Shown in pieces: positions 17,111 to 25,521 of a DNA stretch of 37,281 nucleotides (position 1 is the first letter of the stretch; each line of letters opens with the position of its first letter). The translations under genes and the position numbers were made by a program. The notes under the pieces were generated by a model. It made no database searches. It was given only the letters and a program-made list of their open reading frames with translations, and was not told the origin of the DNA. The DNA comes from Verrucomicrobiota bacterium (GTDB taxonomy: Bacteria; Verrucomicrobiota; Verrucomicrobiia; Chthoniobacterales; UBA10450): positions 88,597-125,877 of the forward strand of contig QHNH01000010.1 in NCBI GenBank assembly GCA_003218375.1, given 5' to 3'.

Positions 17111-17537
17111 GAGGACTTAATTTCCTGCCTTCATCCGCGTCGATGAATTGAAACATCGTTTCGATCTCGGCCCGGTTCTCCATCCCGGCTTCGCGTTTGC
17201 GGCGGGCCAAAATCTCGGCGGCGTGATCGCGCCAGCCGAACTTGCGCATGAATTCGTTCCACATCGTAATCTCGTCGGCGCTCGGCCGCCGTCCCGCGGT
17301 GAAAGCCCACTCGAGCATCTCGGCGTCGGTCGCACCGTCGTTCACTCGCTTCGCCACCTCGGTGTAATCGAGGTGCAGAAACGCGCAACACTTCGCGTCG
17401 AATCCTTTGCCGAGATTCGGCTGATAATCCTCCGGCAGCTCGCCGCGAGCATGCAGGCGGATCTTGTCGAGCATCCGTCCGAAATGAACCACCCCGCCCA
17501 CTTTCTCCGCCGGACTGCGCACTGGGAATTCCTTCAT
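17103..17537 (-). CDS. DUF5069-family protein
   Basis: A 144-residue protein. RSPAEKVGGVVHFGRMLDKI and LPEDYQPNLGKGFDAKCC, followed by EITMWNEFMRKFGWRD, are the pattern of DUF5069, an uncharacterised family frequent in Verrucomicrobia and Planctomycetes. No signal peptide, so probably cytoplasmic. It diverges from the PafA-like gene with 57 bp between starts and ends in a CTGTAG palindrome. Function unknown. Confidence 0.8.
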   Translation of the reverse strand: MKEFPVRSPAEKVGGVVHFGRMLDKIRLHARGELPEDYQPNLGKGFDAKCCAFLHLDYTEVAKRVNDGATDAEMLEWAFTAGRRPSADEITMWNEFMRKFGWRDHAAEILARRKREAGMENRAEIETMFQFIDADEGRKLSPLL

Positions 17538-17594
17538 GGGTTGAGTTTCTGATTGCCTTGCGCTTTTTCAAGGGCGCGACAACCATTGAGCTGG

Positions 17595-19025
17595 ATGGAT
17601 CGCGTCGCCGGCATCGAAACGGAATACGGCTGTCTCGTCAGCAGTGACGAAGGCCGCGCCCATACCGATGCCTGGCCGGTGCGGGTGAAGAATTATTTGT
17701 TCCGAAAAGCCCAGGCCGGCGCGATCGACCTTCACTATCGCGATTATGAAGAGCCGCCCGGCAACGGAGGATTCCTCCTCAATGGCGGCCGGCTTTATCT
17801 CGACATGGGCCACATCGAGTACGCCTCGCCGGAATGCCTCCATCTGCGCGACGTCGTCACCTACGATCTCGCCGGCGACCAGCTCCTCCAGCGCGCGCTC
17901 GAAGATCTCGGCGCAGCCGATCGCGTTTCGTTTATCAAGAACAACGTCGATCACAACACCGGCGCGACTTTCGGCTGTCACGAAAATTATTTGATGAAAC
18001 GGGAGGCGCAGTTCACGCCGCCGGTCCTCGGGACGCTGCTCGCTTTTCTCGCGACCCGCCAGATTTTCACAGGAGCTGGAAGGGTGGGGCAGGCGAACCC
18101 GCTCGCGTTCGATTTTCAACTCCCGCAGCCGGAGGCCCACGTCGATTTCCAGCTCAGCCAACGCGCCGACCACATCGTCAACGACATCTACCAGTGGGTC
18201 CAGTTCAACCGCGCCATCATCAACGCGCGCGACGAGCCGCTCGCCGATTACCGGAAATATCGCCGGCTCCATTTGCTCATCGGCGATTCCAACCTGAGCC
18301 CGTTTGCGACCGCGCTGAAAATCGGGACGACCGCCTGTGTGCTGTCGTTGCTCGAAGACGCCCGCTTGCCGAAAAATTTCATTCTGGCCGATGCGGTCCA
18401 AAGCACGCGCGACGTTTCCCGCGACGCGACCGGTGCGTGGATCGTGCGCCTCGAAAACGGCAAAACCATCGGCGCGCTCGATATTCAATGGCAATTCCAC
18501 GAGCTGGCGCGCGTGCATCTCGGCGGGATCGACGAAGAAACCGACTGGTTGCTCGAGAGCTGGAGCTTCACCCTGGAAGCGCTGAGCAACAAACCGGAAG
18601 CGCTCATCGGCGGCGTCGACTGGATCACGAAAAAGTGGTTGCTGGAGACCTTCATGGAATCCGAAGGCATCGGCTGGGACGATCCGTGGCTCCAAAGCCT
18701 GGACTTGGAATATCACAACATCGATCCCAGAAAGGGATTGTTCTTCGGAGTAAATCCGGCCAAGCGAATCGGCGAATGGAACAACAGCGTCCGGCATCCG
18801 GCCGCCAGTTTCCACCCGCCTGGAAATACCCGGGCCTGCGGCCGCGCCCAAGCCGTCGCCTGGTTCCAGAAAAGCGATCAACCGTACGTGATCAACTGGG
18901 ACTCGATCGCCTGCGACAACCGCGATTTTCTGGTGATGGGGAATCCGTTTCAGGTGTACTCCGACGAAGTCGCGAAGTTCCTTTCTCAACCCCGCGCTTC
19001 ACGGCAACCGAAGATGGAAGATTGA
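17595..19025 (+). CDS. pafA: PafA/Dop-family Pup ligase-like protein
   Basis: A 476-residue protein from ATG 17595 (frame open from 17553). The family carboxylate-amine ligase core is intact: GIETEYG (6-12) with the magnesium/ATP glutamates, NGGRLYLDMGHIEYASPE with Asp70 as the probable base, FIKNNVDHNTGATFGCHENY (about 113-132), then INARDEPLADYRKYRRLH and IGDSNLSPFATALKIGTTA. It matches PafA (the ligase) better than Dop (the deamidase): it has GCHENY and GVDWITKKWLLE and only a short insert where Dop has its long loop. PafA links Pup to lysines of target proteins. No Pup/UBact, proteasome or Mpa gene is near. Confidence 0.85.
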   Translation: MDRVAGIETEYGCLVSSDEGRAHTDAWPVRVKNYLFRKAQAGAIDLHYRDYEEPPGNGGFLLNGGRLYLDMGHIEYASPECLHLRDVVTYDLAGDQLLQRALEDLGAADRVSFIKNNVDHNTGATFGCHENYLMKREAQFTPPVLGTLLAFLATRQIFTGAGRVGQANPLAFDFQLPQPEAHVDFQLSQRADHIVNDIYQWVQFNRAIINARDEPLADYRKYRRLHLLIGDSNLSPFATALKIGTTACVLSLLEDARLPKNFILADAVQSTRDVSRDATGAWIVRLENGKTIGALDIQWQFHELARVHLGGIDEETDWLLESWSFTLEALSNKPEALIGGVDWITKKWLLETFMESEGIGWDDPWLQSLDLEYHNIDPRKGLFFGVNPAKRIGEWNNSVRHPAASFHPPGNTRACGRAQAVAWFQKSDQPYVINWDSIACDNRDFLVMGNPFQVYSDEVAKFLSQPRASRQPKMED

Positions 19026-19041
19026 GGATAGCGGATTGGAG

Positions 19042-19108
19042 CCGGCACGCCCTCGTGCCGGGGTGAGAAAGCATGGCAGCTATTTCCCAACGGCCTGAGG
19101 GCAGGCCG
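19042..19108. repeat. Two hairpins between convergent genes
   Basis: CCGGCACG-CCCT-CGTGCCGG (19042-19061) and CGGCCTG-AGGG-CAGGCCG (19091-19108) are perfect stems of 8 and 7 bp. They lie between the converging pafA-like gene and the protease-partner gene. No T-run follows, so if they stop transcription they are not classical intrinsic terminators. Confidence 0.7.
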
Positions 19109-19131
19109 TCTCCATGGATGGGCGCTTCGCG

Positions 19132-20514
19132 CTACTCGAGCCTCTGCAAAGACGGCAGCCCGTAATTCTGCTTCAACGCTTCCGCTTCCGCCTCGACCTG
19201 TTTCGCGTCGAGCGCGATCTGCTTCGGATCTTCCTCGGTTTCGATGGTGATGAAGCCGTCGACCGGATGTTTCACGGCCTCAGCTAAATCGGCGAGCGAT
19301 TTCACTTCCCTGCCGTTCACTTTGCGGACGGAAAGGTAAGCGACGTCGTCATAACCGATCGTCGTGTTCGCCGGCAGCACCTGGGTTAACACCACCACGC
19401 GCCGGTTGCCGTCCGGATAAAGTTCGGATTGGAACCGGTCCTTGTAGACCATTCGCTGGGGCGCGTCCTTCATCCAGTTCGCGCCCCACTCGCGAAGGTA
19501 TTGGCGGGAAAGCTCTTCGAAGATCAATCCGCCCAGAACGCAATAGAGCGGCGCGCGATCGAGGCTGTAAGGCGGAATGACGTAATCATTCGCGTTGCGA
19601 TGCTCGAGCTTGAGGTCGAGCTGCATCGGTTTCCCCGCGCGCTGGAGATGCACCGGCAGGGTGTCACCCGCAAAGGCCTTGGCCGTGATCAGGTTCGTGA
19701 ACTCAATCTTGCCGTAGAGCGGGTCGACATAGTTTCCGTTTTGATCGATCGCGAACTTCCGCAGCTGCGGATCGCGGGTCGGGAAAAATCCGAAACCGGC
19801 CGAGGGAAAACCCTGGTAAGGCTGCTTCTCCGCGTCCTTCAGAAAGTGCGCGATGATCGGCGCCGGGATCGCATCGACTACCTGGGTCCGTTGATCGAAC
19901 CGCAGGAGCAACGCGGCGAGCTTGTTGTTTTTCACGAGCGGCACCGTGTAGCTGTTGTCGCGGTACTGGAGCGAGATGCTCACGCGATACGTCAGGAACT
20001 GGCCGAGGTCCGCGGGATAACGCGTCATTTGAATCGTCGTGACCAGCCCTTCGGTCAGGACGAGCGCGCCGGTGGATTCGAGCTGGAGGGCGGCGAGCCG
20101 ATCGCCGACGACCGTATCGAGCGCAAGCTGCAACGGTGTCAGGCCGTCGAGAAATTTTTTGTCCGCCGGTTCGAGTAACGCCAGGTTCGATTCGTAATCG
20201 ACCACGACGACATTGGCCGCTGTCTTGTCTCCCGATTCCGCGCGCTCCAGCTCGACATAGTTCTGGTTGGCAACCAAATCCGCCGTCACGAGGACTCGGC
20301 CACCTGACAGCACCGCGCCCAAGGCGCGCTTCGAGAACGGCGCCTTTTTCTGCCACGGCCTGACGAAATCGTAGGGCTGTCCCGTCACGTTCACTCGCAC
20401 GAGCGAAAGCTCTTTCGGCTTCACGACGGTCTCCGGGCCTTTCGTAGCAGCGAGCGCGGTCATCGGTAAAGCGATCGCCGCCAGCAGAGCAATATGGCAA
20501 CGGAACGTCCTCAT
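19132..20514 (-). CDS. Catalytically dead trypsin-like/PDZ protein
   Basis: A 460-residue protein from ATG 20514, with a signal peptide (IALLAAIALPMTALAA). It aligns along its length with the protease encoded just upstream, but the His position reads VTADLVA (Leu80 for His) and the Asp position YESNLALL (Asn110 for Asp); a serine remains in DNSYTVPL. A C-terminal PDZ-like part shows DVAYLSVRKVNGREVKSLAD. It probably acts in the periplasm as a substrate-binding or regulatory partner of the active protease. The start overlaps the protease stop (TGATG), so production is coupled. Confidence 0.8.
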   Translation of the reverse strand: MRTFRCHIALLAAIALPMTALAATKGPETVVKPKELSLVRVNVTGQPYDFVRPWQKKAPFSKRALGAVLSGGRVLVTADLVANQNYVELERAESGDKTAANVVVVDYESNLALLEPADKKFLDGLTPLQLALDTVVGDRLAALQLESTGALVLTEGLVTTIQMTRYPADLGQFLTYRVSISLQYRDNSYTVPLVKNNKLAALLLRFDQRTQVVDAIPAPIIAHFLKDAEKQPYQGFPSAGFGFFPTRDPQLRKFAIDQNGNYVDPLYGKIEFTNLITAKAFAGDTLPVHLQRAGKPMQLDLKLEHRNANDYVIPPYSLDRAPLYCVLGGLIFEELSRQYLREWGANWMKDAPQRMVYKDRFQSELYPDGNRRVVVLTQVLPANTTIGYDDVAYLSVRKVNGREVKSLADLAEAVKHPVDGFITIETEEDPKQIALDAKQVEAEAEALKQNYGLPSLQRLE

Positions 20515-22097
20515 CAGCTTTTCGTTTGGTCCGCCGGCGTCGGCTTGCTCGGCTGTTCCTCGAGATTCTGGTCCACGAGCACGTTGTAACGGCTTTTGAT
20601 CCGTTCCCGAGCCGATTCCACTTCCTTCGGATCGAGCACGAGTGGCGGCCCATCGCCAATCAGGCGAAGAACAAAGCGGTCGGTCTTTTCCGCGAACGCG
20701 GCCGCAAGATCGTTCAGCTTTCGGATCTTCTTCCCGTTCACTTCGTCGACGATGCCGCCACGATACGACGACAGATAGGTATTCGTCGGATCGGGCAAAA
20801 TGTTCGTCAGAATGATGATTTCGGGATGCTCGAGATAAATTTGCTCGAGCACAAAATAATCGAAGTAATGCCGGATGCGCACGTCCGTCGGCTGATAGGC
20901 GTCGATGAGGTCGAGCGTGAGCGGTTGAAAGACGAGGCCGCCGTACACGATGTAGCGCGGCTTTACATCGTAACCGTGCGCCAGATAAAGATACGGCCAG
21001 ACCGAGCCCAGCTCGATCGTCACCGTCATCGGCTTTTTGTCGCGCCAAATATCGAGCTTCACTTTGTCACCTTTGAATTTTCGCTCGACCACTTCCGGCA
21101 TGTCGACGCGCGTTCCTTCGAGCTCCACTGTCCCATCGCTCGCGATCGGGTGATCGTCGATCGCCAACAACACATCGCCCGCCTGAAGACTGTTCGCCGC
21201 GGGGCCGGCGGCAATCACGGTTCCCACGAGCACACCGCGATCGTCGTCTTTTAACCCGAGGAAATGTCGCTGGGCCGGGTTCTGCAGTTTGATCGGCGTG
21301 ACTCCGAGATCGACGTAACGATCGTAGTGCCCGTCTTCGACATCCTTCAGAAAACGCCGCACGACCGGCGTCGGGATCATGTAGGCCACGCCCTGCGCCA
21401 CGTCGCCGCTGTAGCCTTGGAAGGCAACGCCGACGACTTTCCCGTCCTGCATCACCGGCCCGCCGCTGTTCCCCGGATTAATCTGGGCGCTGATCTGGAC
21501 CGTCAGATGCGAATCGATCGACGAATGGGTGTAGAGATTGAAATCGATCCGGGAAACGATGCCCGTCGTTACCGACATGCGTTCGCCGCCCAGCGGATAT
21601 CCGTAGGCCGATACGGTCGTTTCCAGACTGGGAATTCCGCCCAACGTGAGCGGCACCATGTTCTTGAAAAAATCCGTCGACGCGACTTTCAACAGCGCCA
21701 GGTCGCAATCGTGGGCCACGAACAAGACCGTCGCTGGATATTTGTTCGGGTCGCCGTCGCGCTCGACCGTGAGGTAGCGGCTGTTGCTCACCACATGCGC
21801 GTTCGTCATGATCCGGTTCCCGTCGATCACGAACCCCGCGCCGATCCCGCGCTGCACGCCGCCTGAATTCCACGGCGCGCGATAATCCGGTTCCACTTCC
21901 GTCGCGGTAATACGGACCAAACTTTTTTGGATCGGGCCATTCGGCCGCGCCGGCGGCGCCACGATGACGGCGGGCGGCGGAGCGATCGGGGAAGGCGTGG
22001 GCGTCTGGTCGCCCGGTGGTTCCGGCGGACTTTTCTGTTGCGCCCGCGCGTCCATCGCAAGCAGCAACGCGATTGAGAAAATTGCCCAGCACCTCAT
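20514..22097 (-). CDS. DegP/HtrA-like serine protease with PDZ domains
   Basis: A 527-residue protein from ATG 22097; the longer frame would translate the upstream repeat. Signal peptide CWAIFSIALLLAMDARA, a Pro-rich linker (30-55), then a trypsin fold with the full triad: His101 in MTNAHVV, Asp132 in HDCDLALL and Ser211 in NPGNSGGP. A PDZ domain follows (GVLVGTVIAAGPAANSLQAG) and a second PDZ-like part near GGIVDEVNGKKIRKLNDL. Expected to degrade or refold proteins in the periplasm. It forms an operon with the dead paralogue downstream. Confidence 0.9.
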   Translation of the reverse strand: MRCWAIFSIALLLAMDARAQQKSPPEPPGDQTPTPSPIAPPPAVIVAPPARPNGPIQKSLVRITATEVEPDYRAPWNSGGVQRGIGAGFVIDGNRIMTNAHVVSNSRYLTVERDGDPNKYPATVLFVAHDCDLALLKVASTDFFKNMVPLTLGGIPSLETTVSAYGYPLGGERMSVTTGIVSRIDFNLYTHSSIDSHLTVQISAQINPGNSGGPVMQDGKVVGVAFQGYSGDVAQGVAYMIPTPVVRRFLKDVEDGHYDRYVDLGVTPIKLQNPAQRHFLGLKDDDRGVLVGTVIAAGPAANSLQAGDVLLAIDDHPIASDGTVELEGTRVDMPEVVERKFKGDKVKLDIWRDKKPMTVTIELGSVWPYLYLAHGYDVKPRYIVYGGLVFQPLTLDLIDAYQPTDVRIRHYFDYFVLEQIYLEHPEIIILTNILPDPTNTYLSSYRGGIVDEVNGKKIRKLNDLAAAFAEKTDRFVLRLIGDGPPLVLDPKEVESARERIKSRYNVLVDQNLEEQPSKPTPADQTKS

Positions 22098-22138
22098 CAC
22101 AAAGTCGCAAAGATGAAACAGAAGATTCGGAAAGCAAG

Positions 22139-22224
22139 GTTGAGTGGTTGAGAAGTTGAGAAGTTGAGAGGACGGAGCAGTCGCAGCAAATCCTCTCAAC
22201 CCCTCAACTTCTCAACCTCTCAAC
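22139..22224. repeat. Inverted GTTGAGA word-repeat
   Basis: The left arm (22139-22171) is a run of GTTGAGA-type words (GGTTGAGAAGTTGAGAAG in its core). The right arm (22192-22224) is the reverse complement (CCCTCAACTTCTCAACC), 33 bp each with about three mismatches around a 20-nt centre. It lies between the CDF exporter stop and the protease gene, both on the minus strand. A second small palindrome, GTGGTC-GTCA-GACCAC (22226-22241), overlaps the CDF stop. Confidence 0.85.
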
Positions 22225-22231
22225 GTGGTCG

Positions 22232-23149
22232 TCAGACCACATGCACCGGCGCCTGCCGGCAATCGCGCTCGCAATTGCCGCATTCGATCTGCGTCGTCGC
22301 GTGCCCGATCCCAAACCGATCGCGAAGCACGTCACCTACATCATGCAGGAACAAATCGTTCCGCGGCGCTTCCGCCATCACGAGATGGACCGTGAGCGCC
22401 ACCTCCGTCGTGCTCATCGCCCAGATATGCAGATCGTGCACGGCCGTCACCCCCGCGAGATTTGTCAGATACTCTTCCACCGCGTGCGGATCGATCCCGG
22501 CCGGCACCGCGTCCATCGACAAGTTGATCGATTCCCGTAGCAATCCCCACGTTCCCCACACGATCACCGCGCCGATCGCCAGGCTCACCGCCGGATCGAG
22601 CCAATTCCAGCCCGTCAGCCGGATCGCGAACGCGGCGATCACCACACCCACCGACACTGCCGCGTCACCCGTCATGTGTAGAAACGTGCCCTTCAAGTTA
22701 AGATCGCGTTTCCGTCCCGACAGGAAGAGCAGCGCCGAGATCGTATTGATCACAATCCCGATCGCCGCCACCGCCATCACGGTTCCGCCCGCCACTTCCG
22801 GCGGGGCGCCTAGTCTTCGAATCGCTTCCACCGTGATCCCTCCCACCACCACGAGCAGAATCACCGCGTTGATCAGCGCCGCCAGAATCGACGATCGCCG
22901 CCAGCCATACGTCCTCCGCTTGGTCGGTGCCGCTCTCGTCAGATGCATCGCGCCCCAGGCGAGCAGCAGACAAAAGACATCGCTCAGGTTATGTCCCGCG
23001 TCCGAGATCAGCGCCAGCGAGTGTGCCGCGAGCCCATAAAAAACTTCCGCCCCCACGAATCCGAGATTTAGAACCACGCCAATCGCGAACGCCGCATTGT
23101 TGCTCGGCGGTTCGCAGGAATATCCGGAATGATCGTAGTCGTGCGTCAT
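22232..23149 (-). CDS. CDF-family divalent metal cation exporter
   Basis: A 305-residue cation diffusion facilitator. Six transmembrane helices, with the metal site motifs ALISDAGHNLSDV (helix 2) and HMTGDAAVSVGVV (helix 5), then the cytoplasmic ferredoxin-like domain (LAGVTAVHDLHIWAMS). A His/Cys-containing N-terminus (THDYDHSGYSCEP) and a Cys-rich end (IECGNCERDC) could bind metal. Zinc is the most common substrate of the CzcD/ZitB group; cadmium or cobalt are possible. It works as a dimer in the inner membrane. Confidence 0.9.
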   Translation of the reverse strand: MTHDYDHSGYSCEPPSNNAAFAIGVVLNLGFVGAEVFYGLAAHSLALISDAGHNLSDVFCLLLAWGAMHLTRAAPTKRRTYGWRRSSILAALINAVILLVVVGGITVEAIRRLGAPPEVAGGTVMAVAAIGIVINTISALLFLSGRKRDLNLKGTFLHMTGDAAVSVGVVIAAFAIRLTGWNWLDPAVSLAIGAVIVWGTWGLLRESINLSMDAVPAGIDPHAVEEYLTNLAGVTAVHDLHIWAMSTTEVALTVHLVMAEAPRNDLFLHDVGDVLRDRFGIGHATTQIECGNCERDCRQAPVHVV

Positions 23150-23228
23150 CGCTCCGCTAAGCTATGAGCTTCATCATCTCCAGCAAGGAGCGGATGAGAT
23201 CATACACGGTACCAGAGGGGCCGGTTGG

Positions 23229-24818
23229 TTAGTCTGATTCACTCACGTCGCGCTCGCACGCGACGCGAAAACCGACATCGTTGCAGGAGAAGTTTGGCGC
23301 ATTCGAGCCACGCGCCGTCGCGCGCAAATTTGTGAACCTGGATTTCCAACTGCCACCGCGATAGACGCGCCTGCTGCCGGAGGCGACCCCGCGCGGATTC
23401 CGTTTCGGCGCGCCTGGCAAGGGCTGGTAGAAGTCCAGGCACCATTCCCAAACGTTGCCCGCCATGTCTTCCAGGCCAAAGAAGCTCGCTCCCTGCGGGA
23501 AGGCTCCTACCGGCGACGTCTCCGCATAGCCATCGTCGACTTGTGAGTCGCGCCACTGGAAAGTAGTCCGCGCGTCCGCGAAGTTGGCGAAACCTCCACG
23601 CCGGTCGTGATTCCCCCACGGGTACTTCCGGCAGTCGATTCCGCGCGCGGCAAATTCCCATTCGGCTTCTGTCGGCAGCCGGTAGTTCTTGCCATCCTTC
23701 TCGCCGAGCCACTGGCAATACCTGATCGCGTCGAGGCTGGTCACATACACAACGGGATGATCGTCGCCCGCTCCTTTAATCCGCTTTGGTCGGTGACTGG
23801 GGTCAAATCGCTCATACTCGACGTTCCTTACCGGATGGCGCGACAGGTAGAACTCGCTCAGCGTAACCGGAGTCAGCGGCTGTTCGTCCGGCCCGGCATC
23901 GGGCGCATCGCTGCCCATCACGAACTCGCCCCCGGGGATCAGCACCATCTGTGCACCGTTCCGATTGATGAAGCCCGCCGGAGACTGGCTCGGCACAATT
24001 TTGCCCACGATCGCCGGAAAACGTTGCGTAGGTGAAGGCTGCGGCGCGGCCGGAATCGCCGCGACCACTCGCGGCTGAATGGGGACCTTTGCAGTGACTG
24101 CCGGTGATTTGGCCAGATCGCTCTCCTCCCGGTCGAGGTAGTCTTCCAAAAGCCGTTCCGCCCGCTCGAGATGGATGCCGAGGTTCTCCGCGATCGTCAC
24201 AAAGATCTGCCGCACGAGCGGGGTGGCGTCTCCCAAATGCAAATTGCTCAGTCCCAGGACACGAAGGAATTCCTTCTCCGCTTCCGGAGGGGCGGGCGGA
24301 GGAAGCGCGGCGCGCTTCGCCTTGTTTTGCCGCAATTCTTCTTCAATGCAGACGCGGGTCTGCTCTTTCGAGAGTCCATTGCGCTGCCCGAACGCTGACA
24401 GATTCGCCTCGGCTTCGGCCGTCAAAACTTTACCGGCAATCGACACGGCCACGTACATGGAGAATTCCTCCAGCGCTTCCTGTTCGGCTTGCGCCGCCAG
24501 CTCCGCGTCGATTTGACAACGCCGCTCCGGATCGAGCAGTTGCATCCGGGCTTGGACGAGATAGCCCGAGGCTTCATCGAGGCCGCGCCCCAGCAACTGC
24601 GCCAGGGGATTGCTCGGCTGATTCTTTAGCCGGAGCTTCTTTTGCCACCACTGCAAGAGAGCCGCGCAATGTTGCTGGATCTCGTCGTCGCCCGGCGCGG
24701 ACTTTGGATCGAGGCAGAGCCGCTCGTAAAGATTGTCCGTCTTGTACTTGCTCCAGCCATCCCATTTCAAGGGATCGTCCGGGAAGTCGAGAGAAGGTTT
24801 CGTTTTGAGATCGAGCAT
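23229..24818 (-). CDS. SUMF1-domain protein with J-like N-terminus
   Basis: A 529-residue protein. Residues about 20-120 are helical and resemble the degenerate J-like module often fused to other domains in PVC bacteria (LDEASGYLVQARMQLLDPER). A second helical part is followed by a Pro/Ala linker (about 255-290). From about 295 a formylglycine-enzyme (SUMF1) domain: MVLIPGGEFVMGSDAP, YRLPTEAEWEFAARG, GNVWEWCLDFYQPLPG and RVYRGGSWKSR. The two copper-binding cysteines of true FGE, normally just after GGSW, are absent. It is therefore not an obvious sulfatase-activating enzyme; EgtB-like or non-enzymatic roles are open. Confidence 0.85.
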   Translation of the reverse strand: MLDLKTKPSLDFPDDPLKWDGWSKYKTDNLYERLCLDPKSAPGDDEIQQHCAALLQWWQKKLRLKNQPSNPLAQLLGRGLDEASGYLVQARMQLLDPERRCQIDAELAAQAEQEALEEFSMYVAVSIAGKVLTAEAEANLSAFGQRNGLSKEQTRVCIEEELRQNKAKRAALPPPAPPEAEKEFLRVLGLSNLHLGDATPLVRQIFVTIAENLGIHLERAERLLEDYLDREESDLAKSPAVTAKVPIQPRVVAAIPAAPQPSPTQRFPAIVGKIVPSQSPAGFINRNGAQMVLIPGGEFVMGSDAPDAGPDEQPLTPVTLSEFYLSRHPVRNVEYERFDPSHRPKRIKGAGDDHPVVYVTSLDAIRYCQWLGEKDGKNYRLPTEAEWEFAARGIDCRKYPWGNHDRRGGFANFADARTTFQWRDSQVDDGYAETSPVGAFPQGASFFGLEDMAGNVWEWCLDFYQPLPGAPKRNPRGVASGSRRVYRGGSWKSRFTNLRATARGSNAPNFSCNDVGFRVACERDVSESD

Positions 24819-24912
24819 TGGGGCGACGAGGAATTATCGTCGCCTCTTGCCGCAAATCCTGTGCCGCCCCAGCGCGGACTTCGGAGCTTGGAAGTCTCCT
24901 TGCCGCTGCCGT

Positions 24913-25395
24913 TCAAAAGCGATTAGAATCAATCTCGGTCAGCGTGACACGCCGTTTCGCCACCGGTTCAGCCGGGACAATCCGGAGCGACAACGTATCG
25001 AGTGCGGAGGAATTAGGGCTAACCGCGACGTTGTATTCACTGATGTGCTCGACACTCAGTACCTTATCGTTCCCATCCAGGCTCTCGATCTGAAAGTTCG
25101 GCCGTTTCCAGGTCTTATCGCTTCGATTCCCAATGCGCGCTGTCAGGAGCCGCGCCTTTCCGTTCGCCGCGGGATTCTCATCGACGATGCTCACGATCAG
25201 TTTGTCCTTGTAATCGACGAAACGTGGAGAGTCGTTCACGCGGCCTGTAGTCCAGAACAGAAAGACCAGGAATGGCAGCCAGAGCCAACCTACCATCCGC
25301 GGATTCCGATACCAATGTTGGTATGCCTGACATCTCGGGCACTTCGTTGCGGCTTGTTCGATCTGCTCTTTGCAAGCCTTACAGGGTTGGGTCAT
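24913..25395 (-). CDS. Zinc-ribbon membrane protein
   Basis: 160 residues from ATG 25395 (MTQPCKACKEQIEQAATKCP), which drops 18 implausible residues of the longer frame. CKAC and CPRC form a zinc ribbon (5-23), followed by one transmembrane helix (MVGWLWLPFLVFLFWTTG) and an extracytoplasmic beta-rich domain of about 100 residues. The ribbon-then-helix design is common in small membrane sensors or anchors. It lies 94 bp upstream of the SUMF1 gene on the same strand and may be cotranscribed with it. Confidence 0.7.
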   Translation of the reverse strand: MTQPCKACKEQIEQAATKCPRCQAYQHWYRNPRMVGWLWLPFLVFLFWTTGRVNDSPRFVDYKDKLIVSIVDENPAANGKARLLTARIGNRSDKTWKRPNFQIESLDGNDKVLSVEHISEYNVAVSPNSSALDTLSLRIVPAEPVAKRRVTLTEIDSNRF

Positions 25396-25521
25396 GGGTC
25401 GTGTTTTTTTTGAGCGTACGCTCGATCCAATCCTAAGATCGGGGGGCACTGAACAGACGCTGGAAATCTGAGCAGCGAAATTCCTGGATTAAAAATCAGA
25501 GCGCGAAATCTGATGGGGGAA
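25396..25521. promoter_or_regulatory. Upstream region of the zinc-ribbon gene, with a 12-bp palindrome
   Basis: GAGCGTACGCTC (25412-25423) is a perfect palindrome 17 bp upstream of the zinc-ribbon gene start, flanked by a run of eight T on the plus strand. It could be an operator. No -10/-35 pair is convincing. Confidence 0.35.

Noticed and set aside
17568-18989. Long open frame (473 codons) on the minus strand opposite the PafA-like gene
   Set aside because: Antisense shadow of a high-GC gene; its translation is Arg/Asp-rich and shows no family, while the plus frame has a full catalytic core.
23229-24818. Formylglycine-generating enzyme for sulfatases
   Set aside because: The domain is SUMF1-type but lacks the two catalytic cysteines after GGSW, and no sulfatase gene is near.
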